Origin: Desmodesmus armatus
Lineage: Eukaryota > Chlorophyta > Chlorophyceae > Sphaeropleales > Scenedesmaceae
Assembly (NCBI GenBank): GCA_007449985.2
Contig: VIIQ02000106.1
Span: forward strand, 186,001-250,000
DNA: 64,000 bases
Direction of reading: 5' to 3'
Shown piece by piece: positions 10,001 through 20,466 of the stretch. Both the position numbers and the translations under genes were made by a program. Under the pieces are notes generated by a model. It worked only from the letters and a program-made list of their open reading frames with translations. It was not told the DNA's origin and searched no databases. Positions within the stretch are counted from its first letter, which is position 1; each line of letters opens with the position of its first letter.

Positions 10001-13000
10001 CATGTCAGTTATGAAATAACATAAGATGGGTGCAGTGGCGGTTGTGGTGTTGGTGGTTGGTGGGGCTGGTGCAGCTGGCTGGGGACTATAGGTGCTGCTG
10101 TTGCGAAGGACTGGTTGTCAGTAAAAGGTTGGCAGTCTTAGCCATGCAGAGCTGCGTGACTTTTTCAATGCTGCTGGCCTCACTGAGCTGCTGGACGGTG
10201 TGAAGAATGGCATGAGTGCCGAGGACCAGCAGGTGCGCGGCTGCTGCATGTCAGTTAAACAAAAGACATAAGAGGGGTGCAGTGGCGGTTGTACTGTTGG
10301 TGGTTGGTGGTTGATGGGGCTGGTGCAGCTGGCTGGGGACTGTAGGTGCTGCTGTTGCCAAGGACTGGTCGTCAGTAACGACGTTGACAGTCTTAGCCAT
10401 CCATAGCTGCGGGATTTATTTATTGCTTCGGCCTCACTCAGCTGCTGGGCGATGTGAAGAATTGCATGAGTGCTGAGGACCAGCAGGTGCGCAGATGCTG
10501 CTTTTTGGTTCAAGTTGTTTTGTGGAACTAGGGGGTGAAGGAGTGGGTGCATGCTGGCTGGGGACTGTAGCTGCTGCTTGTGCAAAGGAGAGATTGTCAG
10601 CAATCAGGTTCACAGGCTGAGCCATGCACAGCTACTGGACGGTGTCAAGAATGACATGAGTGCTGAGGACCAGCCGGTGCACGGTGATTGTTGAGTCCTC
10701 AAGCCGTCTTACCCTCTGCCTTGGTTTGTTGTAGCCGTGTCTGTGCCTAGAGCTGCCTAGTCAGCGTCCTCTTGCACTGCATGGTATCCGCTGCTGCGTC
10801 AGGTTGATAGAGTGTATACTCTAGCTTATCAAGATTTGGTTCTGTTTTTTTTTGCGGTCACTGCCGCCCTCTATTTTTCCTTCACTGTGTGAGTGCAGGT
10901 GATCGACTTCTTCACGCGTTCAAAGTCCGACCTCGACAACAAGTACAACCCAAGCATGGAAGACCTCACCTCACCTGCCATGCACTCACCACCGTGCGCG
11001 CGCTTTTGTTTGCTGTTGCCGTTTCTGTGCCGAACTTGTGTCTGAATGTAGGTGATCGACTTCTTCATGCGTTCAAAGTCTGACCTCGACAACAAGTACG
11101 ACCCCAGCATGGAAGACCTCACCTCAACCTGCCACGCCCTCACCACCGTGCGCGCGCTGCTGCTGGGAGGACTCAACAGGTGTGCGGGCAAAGGGACAGG
11201 AGGGGGGGGAGGGGGAGGGGCAAAGGGACAGGAGGGGGGGCGGGGGGAGCTTGCCGGTCGTGCTGTGCTGCACAGTGATGGGTGTTTCGTGGTGTGGTTG
11301 CTGACAGATTGATCAGCCCAACCGTCAACAAGGCATCTGTGGGTTGTGTCTTGAGTCGGTTGCTGCTGAAGCAGCTTGTCAGGGCGTTCAAAAGATGCCG
11401 TCGCATACAAAGTAAGTCTGCATTCGGAAGCAGCAATGCAGCAGAGCAAGCCTTTGGATGTCTGTAGCTCTACGAACATTGCATCGTACACATCTTCACC
11501 ACCGCCACAATATCGGTGATGAAGCATAATCAGAGCCACGGCGTTTTGTATCATGGTGCGCAGGTATGAAGGCAGGGCCTTGCTAATGCTGGCAATCTTC
11601 TGCAAGTCCGGAAGACCGCCTGACTGCCAAATAATTGCCTACATCCTCAAGGCCCTGCCCCCTTTCCTGTGCACCAACGACAGCAGCTTGCATCCCAACT
11701 GAAGTCTGCTTCAGTGGTGCTGTGAAAAGAAAGCCACAACAAAGTTGACACGAAGCTGCTATTGACTCCAGCCAATGGAGAGACGCAACCAGTATGGGGA
11801 GGGGGCCATCTGGACAAACCCCACCCTTCCAGAGCAAAACACGGGTGGTTGTCTGTCTGTGCTGGTATGCAGTGGTCTGCGCAACGACGCCCCGGACGCT
11901 GCCGTGGCGACGCGTCAGCGCTAGCGCCTAGCCTCAAACACTACTTTGCATCAATTTCTCATCGTCTGCGCTCTGTACTGTCTGTGTTGTTTTTGTTTTT
12001 TCTCCAGTGGTCTGCGTAATGATGCCCCGGACGCTGCCCTGGCTATGCGTCAGCGCTGGCGCCTAGCCGAGGTGAAGTGTGAGGACTACGCCTTTGTGCT
12101 GCTCAGCCGCTGCATCAACAAGCTGGAGCAGGAGGTAAGCAAATTGGTGTCCTGCACTGCTGCCAACAGTGTTTGATGTATGTAATGGCTGGTTGGTCTG
12201 GCACCAGAGGACTGAAGAGATTGTGCCTATTTTACAAGGTGAGTTGAGTTGAAAGCTGGCCATGTATGCTGCACATGAGGTGCAGGATAGCACGTAACAA
12301 TATAGACAGGCAGAGTTCGGGAGACTGTTCCGCACGCCTGTTCTGAACCTGCACGCTGCACCTGTACTTGCAGGGTGGGTCTTTGGCCCTGCTGGCTGCA
12401 CACGACCGTGCCTGGGCCCCTGCTCTGGGATCCCTGGTGCTAGGCCTGCGGCAGATGGGCCTTGGTGGCTGGGCCCCTGGCGAAGCTATGGCTATCGAGC
12501 ATGAGCTGGCTGCGTGGGAGCGCCTGGGAGGCTACCAGGACAGGGACAATGCACTCAGGTAAGAAATGAGGGTGGTGGTGGTGGTGGGAGGGCGTGGGGA
12601 GGGGACGCAGGGAGGGCGTGAGAGGGAGGGTGAGAGTGAGGGACGCGAGAGAGTGGAGGGATCTCCAGTGCGGGGCTTGCGACAGATGGGTCTTGGTGGC
12701 TGGGCCCCTGGTGAGGCTATGGCTATCGAGCTCGAGCTGGCTGCGTGGGAGCGCCAGGGAGGCTACCAGGACAGGGACAACGCACTCAGGTACGGGTGGA
12801 TGGACACTGCGCTGCTCCACAGGGACAAGAAGAGTATTCTTCCTGCAGCCTGTGTGCTCGCTGCAGATCTGCACCACAAATGATTATTAGGGGCATGCCA
12901 CCGGCAGCCTTCAAGTCCCCTGTTCTGTCTGAGCTCGGGATACAGTCCACAACACCTGCACTGCACTGCAGTACAGTACAGTACTGGCAGTACTGTACTG

Positions 13001-16000
13001 TATCAGGATGTGATGTACTGTACCATCCCTCTTTCAGGCTGAAGGCCACTTTGGAGCGCCTGCAGCGCCTGACAGATGCCTACTTTGTACTAGACTGCAC
13101 TTCATACAACTGTACTGTAATGCATGGTGCTGTTCTGCACTGCACCATCCCTCTTTCAGGCTGAAAGCCACCTTGGAGCGCCTCCAGCCCCTCACAGAGG
13201 ACACCCTGTATGTAGTTTGCTGCACGTCACTGCCTTGTATTGAACTTTACTTTTCAAAACTGTACTGTACTGTACCGTATTTCAGGTTGAAGGCCACCCT
13301 GGAGCGCCTCCAGCGCCTCACAGAGGCTTACAGTGAGGAGTTGCTTGAGCTGCTGCCTCCTGTGGCCAACGCATTGGGTGCAGCCCTTGGCGTACAACAG
13401 CACGCCATCACAACCTTCACAGAGGCTGAGATCAGGGCCAATGTGGTGTTCCAGGTGAGGGGGACCGCTGTTGCATGGTTGCTGAGGACTGGGGGCGCTT
13501 GGCTCACAATCAATCATCAGCGTCCGGGTTCACAGGCTGAAACTTGGGCAGCTGCTGGACAACGTCATCTCGACATTCACAGAGGCTGAAATCAGGGCCG
13601 ACGTGGTGTTTCAGGTAAGGGGTGGTGCGCGCTGCTACACATACATATATCGTCTACACCGCTGCTGCACATATGCTCGACACCACTCCCCTGGGTCGCT
13701 GGTGGCACTGGGAGCTTGCGTGTCAGCGGTCCCTCCTGTTGGCATTGCTTCGGTGCTGCTGCCACTGCTGCCGCTGCTGCCGCCGCTGCTGCTGCACCTT
13801 CCCTCGTATCATCGCAGGTCAGCAAACTCATGGCGGTGCTGCTGCGCATCTGCTGCACAGCAGCCGGCTATCGGCTCCTCCTGTCGGCATTGCTTCCCTG
13901 CTGCTGCTGCTGCTGCCGCGCCTTCCTTCTGTCGTCGCAGGTCAGCAAGCTGACACGGGTGCTGCTGCGCGCCTGCCGCACAGCCGCCGGCAGCAGCTCC
14001 TGGGACCCACTGGTGGCTTGATTAGCAGTCGGCAAACACTCTGTAGCACTCGCCTTGATTACTGGTGGCACTGGGCACGCGACTGTGTTGCCGCAGTCCC
14101 TCCTGTCGGCATTGCCTCACTGCTGCTGCGCTGCCGCCGCCGCCGCCGCCGCCGCTGCTGCTGCTGCTGCTGCTGCTGCGGTTTCCTTCCTGATTGCAGG
14201 TCAGTAAGCTGACGACGGTGCTGCTGCGCGCCTGCCGCACAGCAGCCGGCAGCAGCTCCTGGGACCCCCTGGTGGCAGGAGTGGCAGTTGGCAAGCTGGT
14301 TGAAATGGAAGAGCTAGACCCCATGGTTCTAGCCAGCTTCAACGAGCCTGTGGTGGTGCTGCTGCGGGGTGCCAGTGGAGATGAGGAGGTGTCAGCGGCT
14401 GGTGCAAACCTCAAGGGGGTGATGCTGACTCAGGACCTGCCCCACCTGAGTCACCTGGGTGAGTCATGGGGGGGGTCACGTGAGTTAGTGGGGGTCACGT
14501 GAGTGAGTGGGGGTCACATGATTTATGGGGGGTCACATGGGCGGGGTGCTAGTGGAGATGAGGAGGTGTCAGCTGCTGGTGCAAACCTGAAGGGGGTGAT
14601 GCTGACACAGGACCTGAGTCACCTGAGTCACCTGGGTGAGTCATGGGGGGGGGGCTGGGGAGGGGATCGCATTGGGAAGGGTGTCTGCTGTTAGGTCCGT
14701 TGTACCTAGCTTTTGAGTAACATTTGTGTAGTGGTTCCGGCTGCACATGCAGCAGGTGTACCGCTTTGCAAACCTACTGGTGCATGAGTGAAGCAACCAT
14801 GTTGAGGCGTGGGTAGTTTGTGACCAACCACTTTCGCCTGAACATGGTTTCTTCACTCATGCACCAGCGGGGTTCAAGGGGTGAATGGTCACAGGATTTG
14901 CCCCATGTCAGTCACATGGGCGAGTGACGTGGGGTGTAGGGGGCTTGGTGGGGGTCGTTGAGCCTAGTCAGCAGCTGCAGGTGTGTAAAGTGCAGCAGCC
15001 GTCTATTGGTGGTTGGGTTGCTCTGTGGACCGCAGTGTGTGCTGCTGCTTCTCCTGTTGAGAGGACAGCTGCAGACGATACAAACCTGGTGCTGACATCT
15101 AATTTTGAGCAAACCTCATACAACTGGGCGAGTCATAAGGGATAGTAGCTTGACAGGAGGAAAGGGCAAGTGCTGTTCACTCAACCTAGCAGCGTGACAG
15201 CATCAGTATCTGGGAAATATAAATACGATGCAGCAGTACATATGCATTCATACAGCATGCTGACTCCGCCCTCCACATGCTGTGCTGTCCAGGTGTGCGT
15301 GCCCGTCAGGAGAAGATGCCGTTCGCGATGATCGACGACCCCGTGTTGGTCAACGCAGCCGTGCGGCCCCTGCTCGGTCAAACCGTAGCCCTGGATATCA
15401 CACCCGACAACGTCACTCTTGCGCCAGCCAGCAGCAGCCAGGCAGCGGCAGCGGCCGCTGCCAGCAGCGCCAGCAAGGCTGCTGCAGGGGCTGGGAATGG
15501 AGCTCAGGGCAGCGCTGCAGCAGTCAGTAAGGTCAATACGCCGCGGCTGGTGCAGCTGCTGGACTGCACGCCGTCGCTGGCTGGTGCGAAGGCTTCTGCT
15601 TGCGCACGTTTGGAGCAGGTAGGGACCCCTTAGCCGGCCGAGACGCAGCAGAGATGAATGGGGGTTCTGGAGTGACTGTTGAGCTTGTGCGTGTGGGTTG
15701 CTTTGAAGGGTTGTTGGGGCAGGGAAAGCCATAGCAATTGGAGGCGCAGCAAGCTTGGGATCTGGGTGTTGGGACGTCTTTTGAGTGCCCCCCAGGAGCT
15801 TCAACAGTTTGATGAATTGCACAGCAGTCTTGGTGTGGGTTTACACCCTGCACTGCTGTGGTTGCACCGCACACATGTTGATGCTGAGCGGCATCAGTAA
15901 TGACCTTCTTGGTGCTATAACGTAATGTAGTGAGTTCGCAGCACATATTGCATCGCCATTGTCACATGTTTGTGCTGTGGCAGGTGTCTCTGGAGGCCAA

Positions 16001-18494
16001 GGCAGCGGAGTCCTTCAAGACCCCCAAGGGCGTGTGTGTGCCCTTTGGATCCATGGAGCTGGCAATGGCTGAGCGCCCAGCAGCCGAGCAGCAGCGCTTT
16101 GCATCCCTACTGGCTGCCAGCAAGACGGCAGGCATTGCTGAGCTGGACGGCATTGCTGGCGAGATGCAGGTAGGCTTGTTCAGTTTGTGGTTTTGTTGGT
16201 TGATCATCAAGATATCAGCTCAATGCGCTGCAGCAGCCAGCTGGGTTTTTGCTGGGCTGGACGGGCATTGCTGGTTGGGTCATCCTGGTGGCATCCTTTT
16301 GTGGACGTACAGACCTTTTGTGTGGGTACATGCGTTGTGTGCGGACCCGATGGTCCATGCTCAAGTGCTGCCATGCCCGCGAGGGAGGGTTTAGGCCAGT
16401 TTCAACCCGGGTGTATGAGAAACGTCCTGGTGACAAGTGTGACCCAAATGTAGAAGAGGCAGGGGTGGGAGGCGGAGTGTATGCACAGGTCCCATGCATC
16501 ACCCTGTTGACATACAAATTATGAGAGACAGCATACAGAGGGGGTTCGCCCTTATCTGCATTACGCCTGTGGGTACACTGCTATGCGTGTTGACACCTGT
16601 GTCTGTATCTGTGACACTTTTCCAACAGTGTAAACAAGGGCGGGACATGGACTGGGTCCCAGGGCTTGCATCGGGTCGACTGGGCCTCTCGGGGCCTCGT
16701 TCAAACGAGCACTGACTGACTGATAGGCTGACTGACTGACACTGTGGGGGTGTTGTTGCAGGACCTGCTGTCGAAGCTGACTCTGCCTGGCGTGGTGCTG
16801 TCCTCCATCCAGAAGACCTTTGCCCCGGGGTCCCTGCTCATTGCCCGGTCATCAGCCAACGTGGAAGATCTGGCAGGTGCGGCAACCCTACGCAGCGCAG
16901 TGTCTGAGTCCCAACACCACGCTCCCACTCCTGCAAACTCGGTGTACACAATCACTGTTGCGTCAAAGCGAGGCAGACTCCCTTTGCGGTATGCGCCTGT
17001 GCGCGCCTGCCTTCAAGCCACACACCGTCTCACAACTAAGCATCCATGTAACACTCACTCCATCACGAATTTCATGCTTTCGTCATTTTGCTTCGCGCTG
17101 CTGTGCAGGCATGTCTGGAGCTGGTCTGTATGAGAGCGTGCCGAACGTGCCAGTCGACCGACCTGAGGATGTGTCAGCTGCTGTGGCAGCTGTGTGGGCC
17201 AGCCTGTTCACTCGCCGGGCTATTCTCAGCCGCAGGGCAGCAGGTTGGTCAAGGGTCCAGTGTTCTTGCTCACTGTGTGTTCTGCTTGGTTGGCACGTAG
17301 GCGCAGTGGCAGTAGTAGCAGTAGCCTTCAGCCCTGCAGCAGCAGTAGATTGATCGTGTTTCTCGAATTTCTTCATGGGTTGCTTACCTTGCTTTGGTGC
17401 GGCAGGACAGCAAGCGTCCCACTGCAAACAGAGTGTTCAGGAGCATGGCTTGTGCCACAGGTGCTTGTAGTCAGTCTTATGCGCGCAACCCAGACACGTT
17501 GAAGACGCCCACACATGTTCATGATTTCCTGCTGCTGCGCCACACCTTCAGAACAGGTCTCTGCCTCTGTCTCCCCTCCAAAATCCACAACAATTTGTCA
17601 CTTCGTGGCCACTTCTGCTTTGCTGCTGCTGCAGGTGTGCCCCAGAAGGAGGTCGCTTTGCCACACCTTCACCAGGTCTCTCCTCATCCCTACACAATTC
17701 TCACTGTTTTTGTCAATGTTTTTTTAAATGTTTCTACCGCTGCTGCAGGTGTGCCCCAACAGGAGGCTGCGATGGCTGTGCTGATCCAGGAGCTCCTCAG
17801 CCCCTCTTACTCATTCATGCTACACCTTCACCAGGTCCCCTCCTCATCCCCTACACATAGATCACTGTTTTCATGTTATTTTTGTGTTATTTTTGCCGCT
17901 GCTGCAGGTGTGCCCCAGCAAGAGGCTGCAATGGCTGTGCTGATTCAGGAGTTGCTCAGCCCCTCTTACTCCTTCGTACTGCACACAGCATCCCCGATGG
18001 GCAACGACCCAGCCACAGCAGAGTTCGAGGTGGCAGCAGGCCTTGGGGAAACCCTCGCAAGCGGCAAGCGCGGCAGCGCATGGCGCCTTGCCGTCAATAA
18101 GTCCACGGGTAGTGTCAAGACCCTTGCGTTTGCCAATTTCAGCGAAGCGATGGTGCCAGCTGGGCAGGCAGGCAGCAGGGCGAACAGCCCCAACCTGGAG
18201 CTTGCGGGAGTTGGCGGCAGGGCGGGCGGCCTCTACAGCAAGTCGGGAAGCAGCATGAGCGGCAGTATGGATGGTGGCGGCAGTGGCAGCGGGAGGGTGT
18301 ATGAGTGTGCCACAAAGGTGATCGATTACAGCACACAGAAGTTGAGCGTGTCGGCAGATGCTAGGGTGGCTCTGGCGCAGCGGGTAGGAGCTGTTGCGTC
18401 CTGCATGGAGAGGGCGTTTGGTGGGGCGCAGGATGTGGAAGGGTGCCTTGTGGGTGAGGAGCTGTATGTTGTGCAGACACGTCCACAGCCCTGA
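4092..18494 (+). CDS. PWD: Phosphoglucan, water dikinase (GWD3-type)
   Basis: Transfers the beta-phosphate of ATP to glucosyl residues of pre-phosphorylated starch and so promotes plastid starch breakdown. Exons: 4092-4233 (tentative), 4323-4501, 4866-4925, 5408-5511, 5686-5779, 6284-6385, 6968-7093, 7617-7727, 8065-8153, 8638-8800, 9490-9592, 9853-9986, 11052-11179, 12008-12134, 12374-12558, 13286-13454, 14200-14458, 15293-15618, 15984-16169, 16762-16876, 17109-17243, 17908-18494. All phases join, giving about 1207 aa, near the ~1200 aa usual for PWD. The N-terminus is a CBM20 starch-binding domain ([15 protein letters not shown]). Mid-protein carries [14 protein letters not shown]. The catalytic His domain is [16 protein letters not shown] (near residue 756). 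The C-terminal ATP-binding domain has [11 protein letters not shown] and ends [16 protein letters not shown]20 rather than CBM45 separates it from GWD1. The first exon is Arg/Ser-rich like a transit peptide, but is the least certain part. Confidence 0.92.
5779..5905 (+). repeat. Short tandem repeat in PWD intron
   Basis: Three imperfect units of about 36-40 bp built on TGTGCTCAATGCAAAGAGC follow directly after the donor of the exon ending 5779. Confidence 0.7.
6386..6690 (+). repeat. G-rich minisatellite in PWD intron
   Basis: About nine imperfect units of 30-40 bp (GCGCGCATGGAAAAGGGGCGCAAGCAG type, units separated by G6-G9 runs) begin immediately at the donor of the exon ending 6385. The strand asymmetry in G and the many G-runs make G-quadruplexes plausible. 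Open frames across it in several frames come from the repeat, not from coding. Confidence 0.85.
8495..8640 (+). repeat. Duplicated exon border with telomere-like motifs
   Basis: A ~108-bp segment is tandemly repeated just before the PWD exon at 8638. Each copy contains GCATCGCTGCGC, then (A)CCCTAAACCCTGTCATG, then CCGCAGGTCCCT and the start of the exon. The upstream copy (exon part 8530-8560) has diverged and is probably not used. Confidence 0.8.
8879..9143 (+). repeat. Two intronic copies of the 3' end of a PWD exon
   Basis: The end of the exon 8638-8800 (GGCGACATCCCACAC/GTGAGT) recurs as a short copy at 8879-8920 and a ~75-bp copy at 9069-9143. The latter encodes the same ~24 residues ([18 protein letters not shown]...) and keeps a GTGAG donor. 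Confidence 0.85.
10150..10681 (+). repeat. Three intronic copies of the 3' part of a PWD exon
   Basis: The end of the exon 9853-9986 ([20 protein letters not shown], then MSAEDQQ) recurs at about 10150-10235, 10404-10490 and 10625-10681, together with downstream intron sequence (GGTGCAGCTGGCTGGGGACT). Later copies carry more changes. Each keeps GAGGACCAGC(A/C)GGTGC at its end, the same position as the used donor. Confidence 0.85.
10896..10990 (+). repeat. Frameshifted copy of the next PWD exon
   Basis: Copy of the exon at 11052-11179, with its own acceptor (GTGCAG/GTGATCGACTTC). A small deletion (CACCTCACCTGCCATG versus CACCTCAACCTGCCACG) shifts the frame. Read as a decayed upstream copy. 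Confidence 0.8.
11868..11937 (+). repeat. Decayed copy of PWD exon 12008-12134 (5' part)
   Basis: Matches the first ~60 nt of the true exon (AGTGGTCTGCG, GCCCCGGACGCTGCC). An in-frame TAG replaces the Trp codon in QRWRLAE. Confidence 0.8.
12672..12795 (+). repeat. Copy of the 3' part of PWD exon 12374-12558
   Basis: About 123 bp encoding a near-identical [17 protein letters not shown] stretch and ending CTCAG/GTACGG, with an intact donor. It has no strong acceptor of its own, so it is probably unused, but it stays open. Confidence 0.8.
12971..13003. repeat. Inverted repeat (hairpin) in PWD intron
   Basis: Arms GTACAGTACAGTACT and AGTACTGTACTGTAT, 14 of 15 complementary, around a GGC loop. 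Confidence 0.85.
13037..13205 (+). repeat. Two upstream copies of a PWD exon start
   Basis: The acceptor and first ~45 nt of the exon at 13286 (TTTCAGGCTGAAGGCCAC, GGAGCGCCT) recur at 13035-13083 and 13156-13205, each preceded by a CTTTCAG acceptor. The used exon is the third. Confidence 0.85.
13573..13620 (+). repeat. Copy of a PWD exon end
   Basis: Repeats the end of the exon 13286-13454 (ACAGAGGCTGAAATCAGGGC, GTGGTGTTTCAG/GTAAGG) with a good donor. Confidence 0.8.
13814..13998 (+). repeat. Two upstream copies of the PWD catalytic-exon start
   Basis: CAGGTCAGCAA(A/G)CT and the following ~55 nt occur at about 13816-13868 and 13938-14018, upstream of the used copy at 14200. The second copy reads on as far as [11 protein letters not shown]-rich pyrimidine tracts precede each copy. 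Confidence 0.85.
14546..14640 (+). repeat. Copy of the PWD catalytic-His exon end
   Basis: About 93 bp repeat the last third of the exon 14200-14458 and end with the same CACCTGG/GTGAG donor. The encoded motif is DLSHLSHLG instead of DLPHLSHLG. No convincing acceptor precedes it. Confidence 0.85.
16638..16740 (+). repeat. Dispersed intronic repeat ending in (CTGA)n, copy 5
   Basis: A diverged member of the family at 471-624. It lies at the 3' end of a PWD intron and its GACTGACTGAC tail lies just upstream of the acceptor before exon 16762. Confidence 0.85.
17635..17830 (+). repeat. Two upstream copies of the last PWD exon start
   Basis: GCTGCTGCAG/GTGTGCCCCA recurs at about 17628 and 17742. 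The second copy encodes [20 protein letters not shown], as the used exon at 17908 does, then runs into intron-like sequence (CACACCTTCACCAGGTCTC). Confidence 0.85.
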
Positions 18495-19279
18495 GCAGCA
18501 GCAGGTTTGTTCCGTCCAGCAGTTGTTGTCACGTCATGGTGTTGTGTGCAGACACGTCCACAGCCGTGAGCAGCAGCAGGTTTGATCGGTACGGCAGTTG
18601 TGGTCCTGTGATGGTGTTGTGTGGTTATGTTGATGTGTGAGCAGTGTGGTGGGGATGGCGACCGATGCAGGTGGTCGTTTATTTGGCGCATGCTGTTGTG
18701 CTGTGTTGTGTGTACTGTGCATGCGCGCGTCATGAGTGCATCTGCGGGATGGGAAGGGCAGCACGCATGCGTTGCTGTGCCTGCGGTTGCAGTTGATGGT
18801 TGTTACTGTTCTCGTACTATGTTTGCTATTGTTGTCCGGACCTTTGCGCATGCAGGGGTGCAGGAGCTGTTGCGTCAGATGCACTGTTTGCTCTCTCGCT
18901 GAATGCGGTGTTGATGGGAGGTTGGATATAGGACGGTGTCAGTTTATTACCCTCGTGTGTTGGATACACCTCAGTCTGCCAGTGTGTTGCACAGTTCTTC
19001 CAGGGCACGTTGCTGAAGATGCCACACGCACAATTATAATCACAGTCCAGCCCAAGATGCTGCCTTGTGGAGCAGGCTGAAAGGGCTGCCAGACAGGTTT
19101 TTGGTGCTGCTGCTGTGCTTGATTTCCGACAAAGTGCCTGCATGGTGTTCCTGCGCCAGTGTGTGGAGTTGGATGTGTCTGTTTGAGCAATATGCGGCCT
19201 CAGATTGATTGTGCGCACCTACTGCATGTATTGTTTGGGTTTATTTTCCACTGCTTTTTGTAAGTTACACAATCACACA
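18495..19279. other. Spacer between PWD and the minus-strand membrane gene
   Basis: Holds the presumed 3' UTR of PWD, starting with a tandem copy (18544-18572) of the sequence around the PWD stop codon (CAGACACGTCCACAGCC), and the convergent 3' end of the next gene. No further gene seen. Confidence 0.5.
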
Positions 19280-20466
19280 TCAACAACAGTCATCAAGCAC
19301 GGCAAGCTGGGGTTTGTTTCGGCAGCACGTACAGCTACAATCTTGGCTGCATGCCTCGCAGCAGGTACAAATCCTGCCTGCATTGCTTTCATCGTGAGCC
19401 ATGATGACCGCCAGCCACAACTTGGCCTGGTATGCCGACTCCAGCACGACAAAGCACGTCATAGCATGCTGCCAGCAGTTGCATGCAAACATCAGCACCG
19501 AGACCGCCTCAGGTGCGGCTAGTCCAGTGCCTGATGTCTTGCTGAACGCATGCGTGTAAGCAATGGCCATTGCAACAGCGAACAGGTCAGCACATGCAGC
19601 TACACCTCCACACCAAAACGCAAGGTCCAGGCGTTCTGTCATCCTTAGTGCACCTGTGTACAGTGGCAGAATGGTGACAGTTGGGGTGGCTGGTTAGTTG
19701 GGCGCCAGAGAGGTCAGCAGAGTCATGCTAAGCATTGTTTGTGTTTCTACGGCGTGCTGTGGAGCTCCACTGGCATGACACAACAACAATACTCGAGCAG
19801 ATACTACACCTCCACATCAAAAGGCCAGGTCGCTGACACATTGCACATCACGACAGAAAGCGTCTGCTTGAGCCTGCAGCGTGCAGCCCTCAATTTGAGG
19901 CTGGGCTTTTATGTAGGCTTAAGGTGAAAAAACAAAAAAAGTGAGGCATGCAGAAGGCAGCAGCAGTGTGTGTCCTGTCCCGCACCTGAGTCAGAGCACC
20001 TCTTGCTTATGTACAGCGTTATCACTGCTGCGATGGAAAGGGCTGAGGCCGCCAAAGGGGCCAACAGCATAAGGCCAGGCAGCACAGCCAGTGGTGCAAA
20101 CATCACAAGCAGCAGGGAAGACGCCGCCCACAGTGACGATAGCCAAAGTCCAGCTGTGTGCTCTGGCATGCTGTCAGCAAGCCTTGTTGTGCAGAGTTTG
20201 CTGTCTGCATTGCAGCCCCCCTCTTGCGCAGTAGGCATGAGGGAAGCCACAGGCCATACTGCCTTCCCCACTGGACTCTCTGTAGCTGCAGCAACACAAA
20301 CATAACAGTATGACAGTCGTGGCAAGTTGACAGGCGCATGGCCGATCCAAGCTCGTGGCCGCCTGCGTGGGCATCAATGTTATTTTTTTGATGCATTTCA
20401 ATGACTCTCACCAGGGATTGTGAGCTGTTGCAGTAGCAGAGGTTGCCTGAGCTGATCACTCCCCAT
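19280..20466 (-). CDS. Small multi-span membrane protein, unrecognised
   Basis: Three exons on the minus strand: 20412-20466, 19986-20285 and 19280-19653. Phases join exactly (both introns phase 1), giving 242 aa from ATG at 20466. The N-terminus is polar. Two adjacent hydrophobic segments follow (around residues 60-110: SSLWAASSLLLVMFAPLAVL and ALSIAAVITLYIS). Two more lie in exon 3 (GGVAACADLFAVAMAIAYT and VLMFACNCWQHAMTCFVVL), so four spans are likely. The C-terminus is Cys-rich (CTCCEACSQDCSCTCC), possibly metal-binding or lipidated. I do not recognise the family. It is convergent with PWD. Exon borders are good; function is unknown. Confidence 0.65.
19798..19835 (-). repeat. Partial exon copy inside the membrane-protein intron
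   Basis: TACACCTCCACATCAAAAGG resembles TACACCTCCACACCAAAACG in exon 3 (near 19602-19625), so an exon fragment is repeated in the adjacent intron, as in PWD. Confidence 0.5.

Noticed and set aside
13622..14212. 196-residue frame rich in Cys/Leu
   Set aside because: Translation of CTG-rich intronic pyrimidine tracts between copies of a PWD exon.
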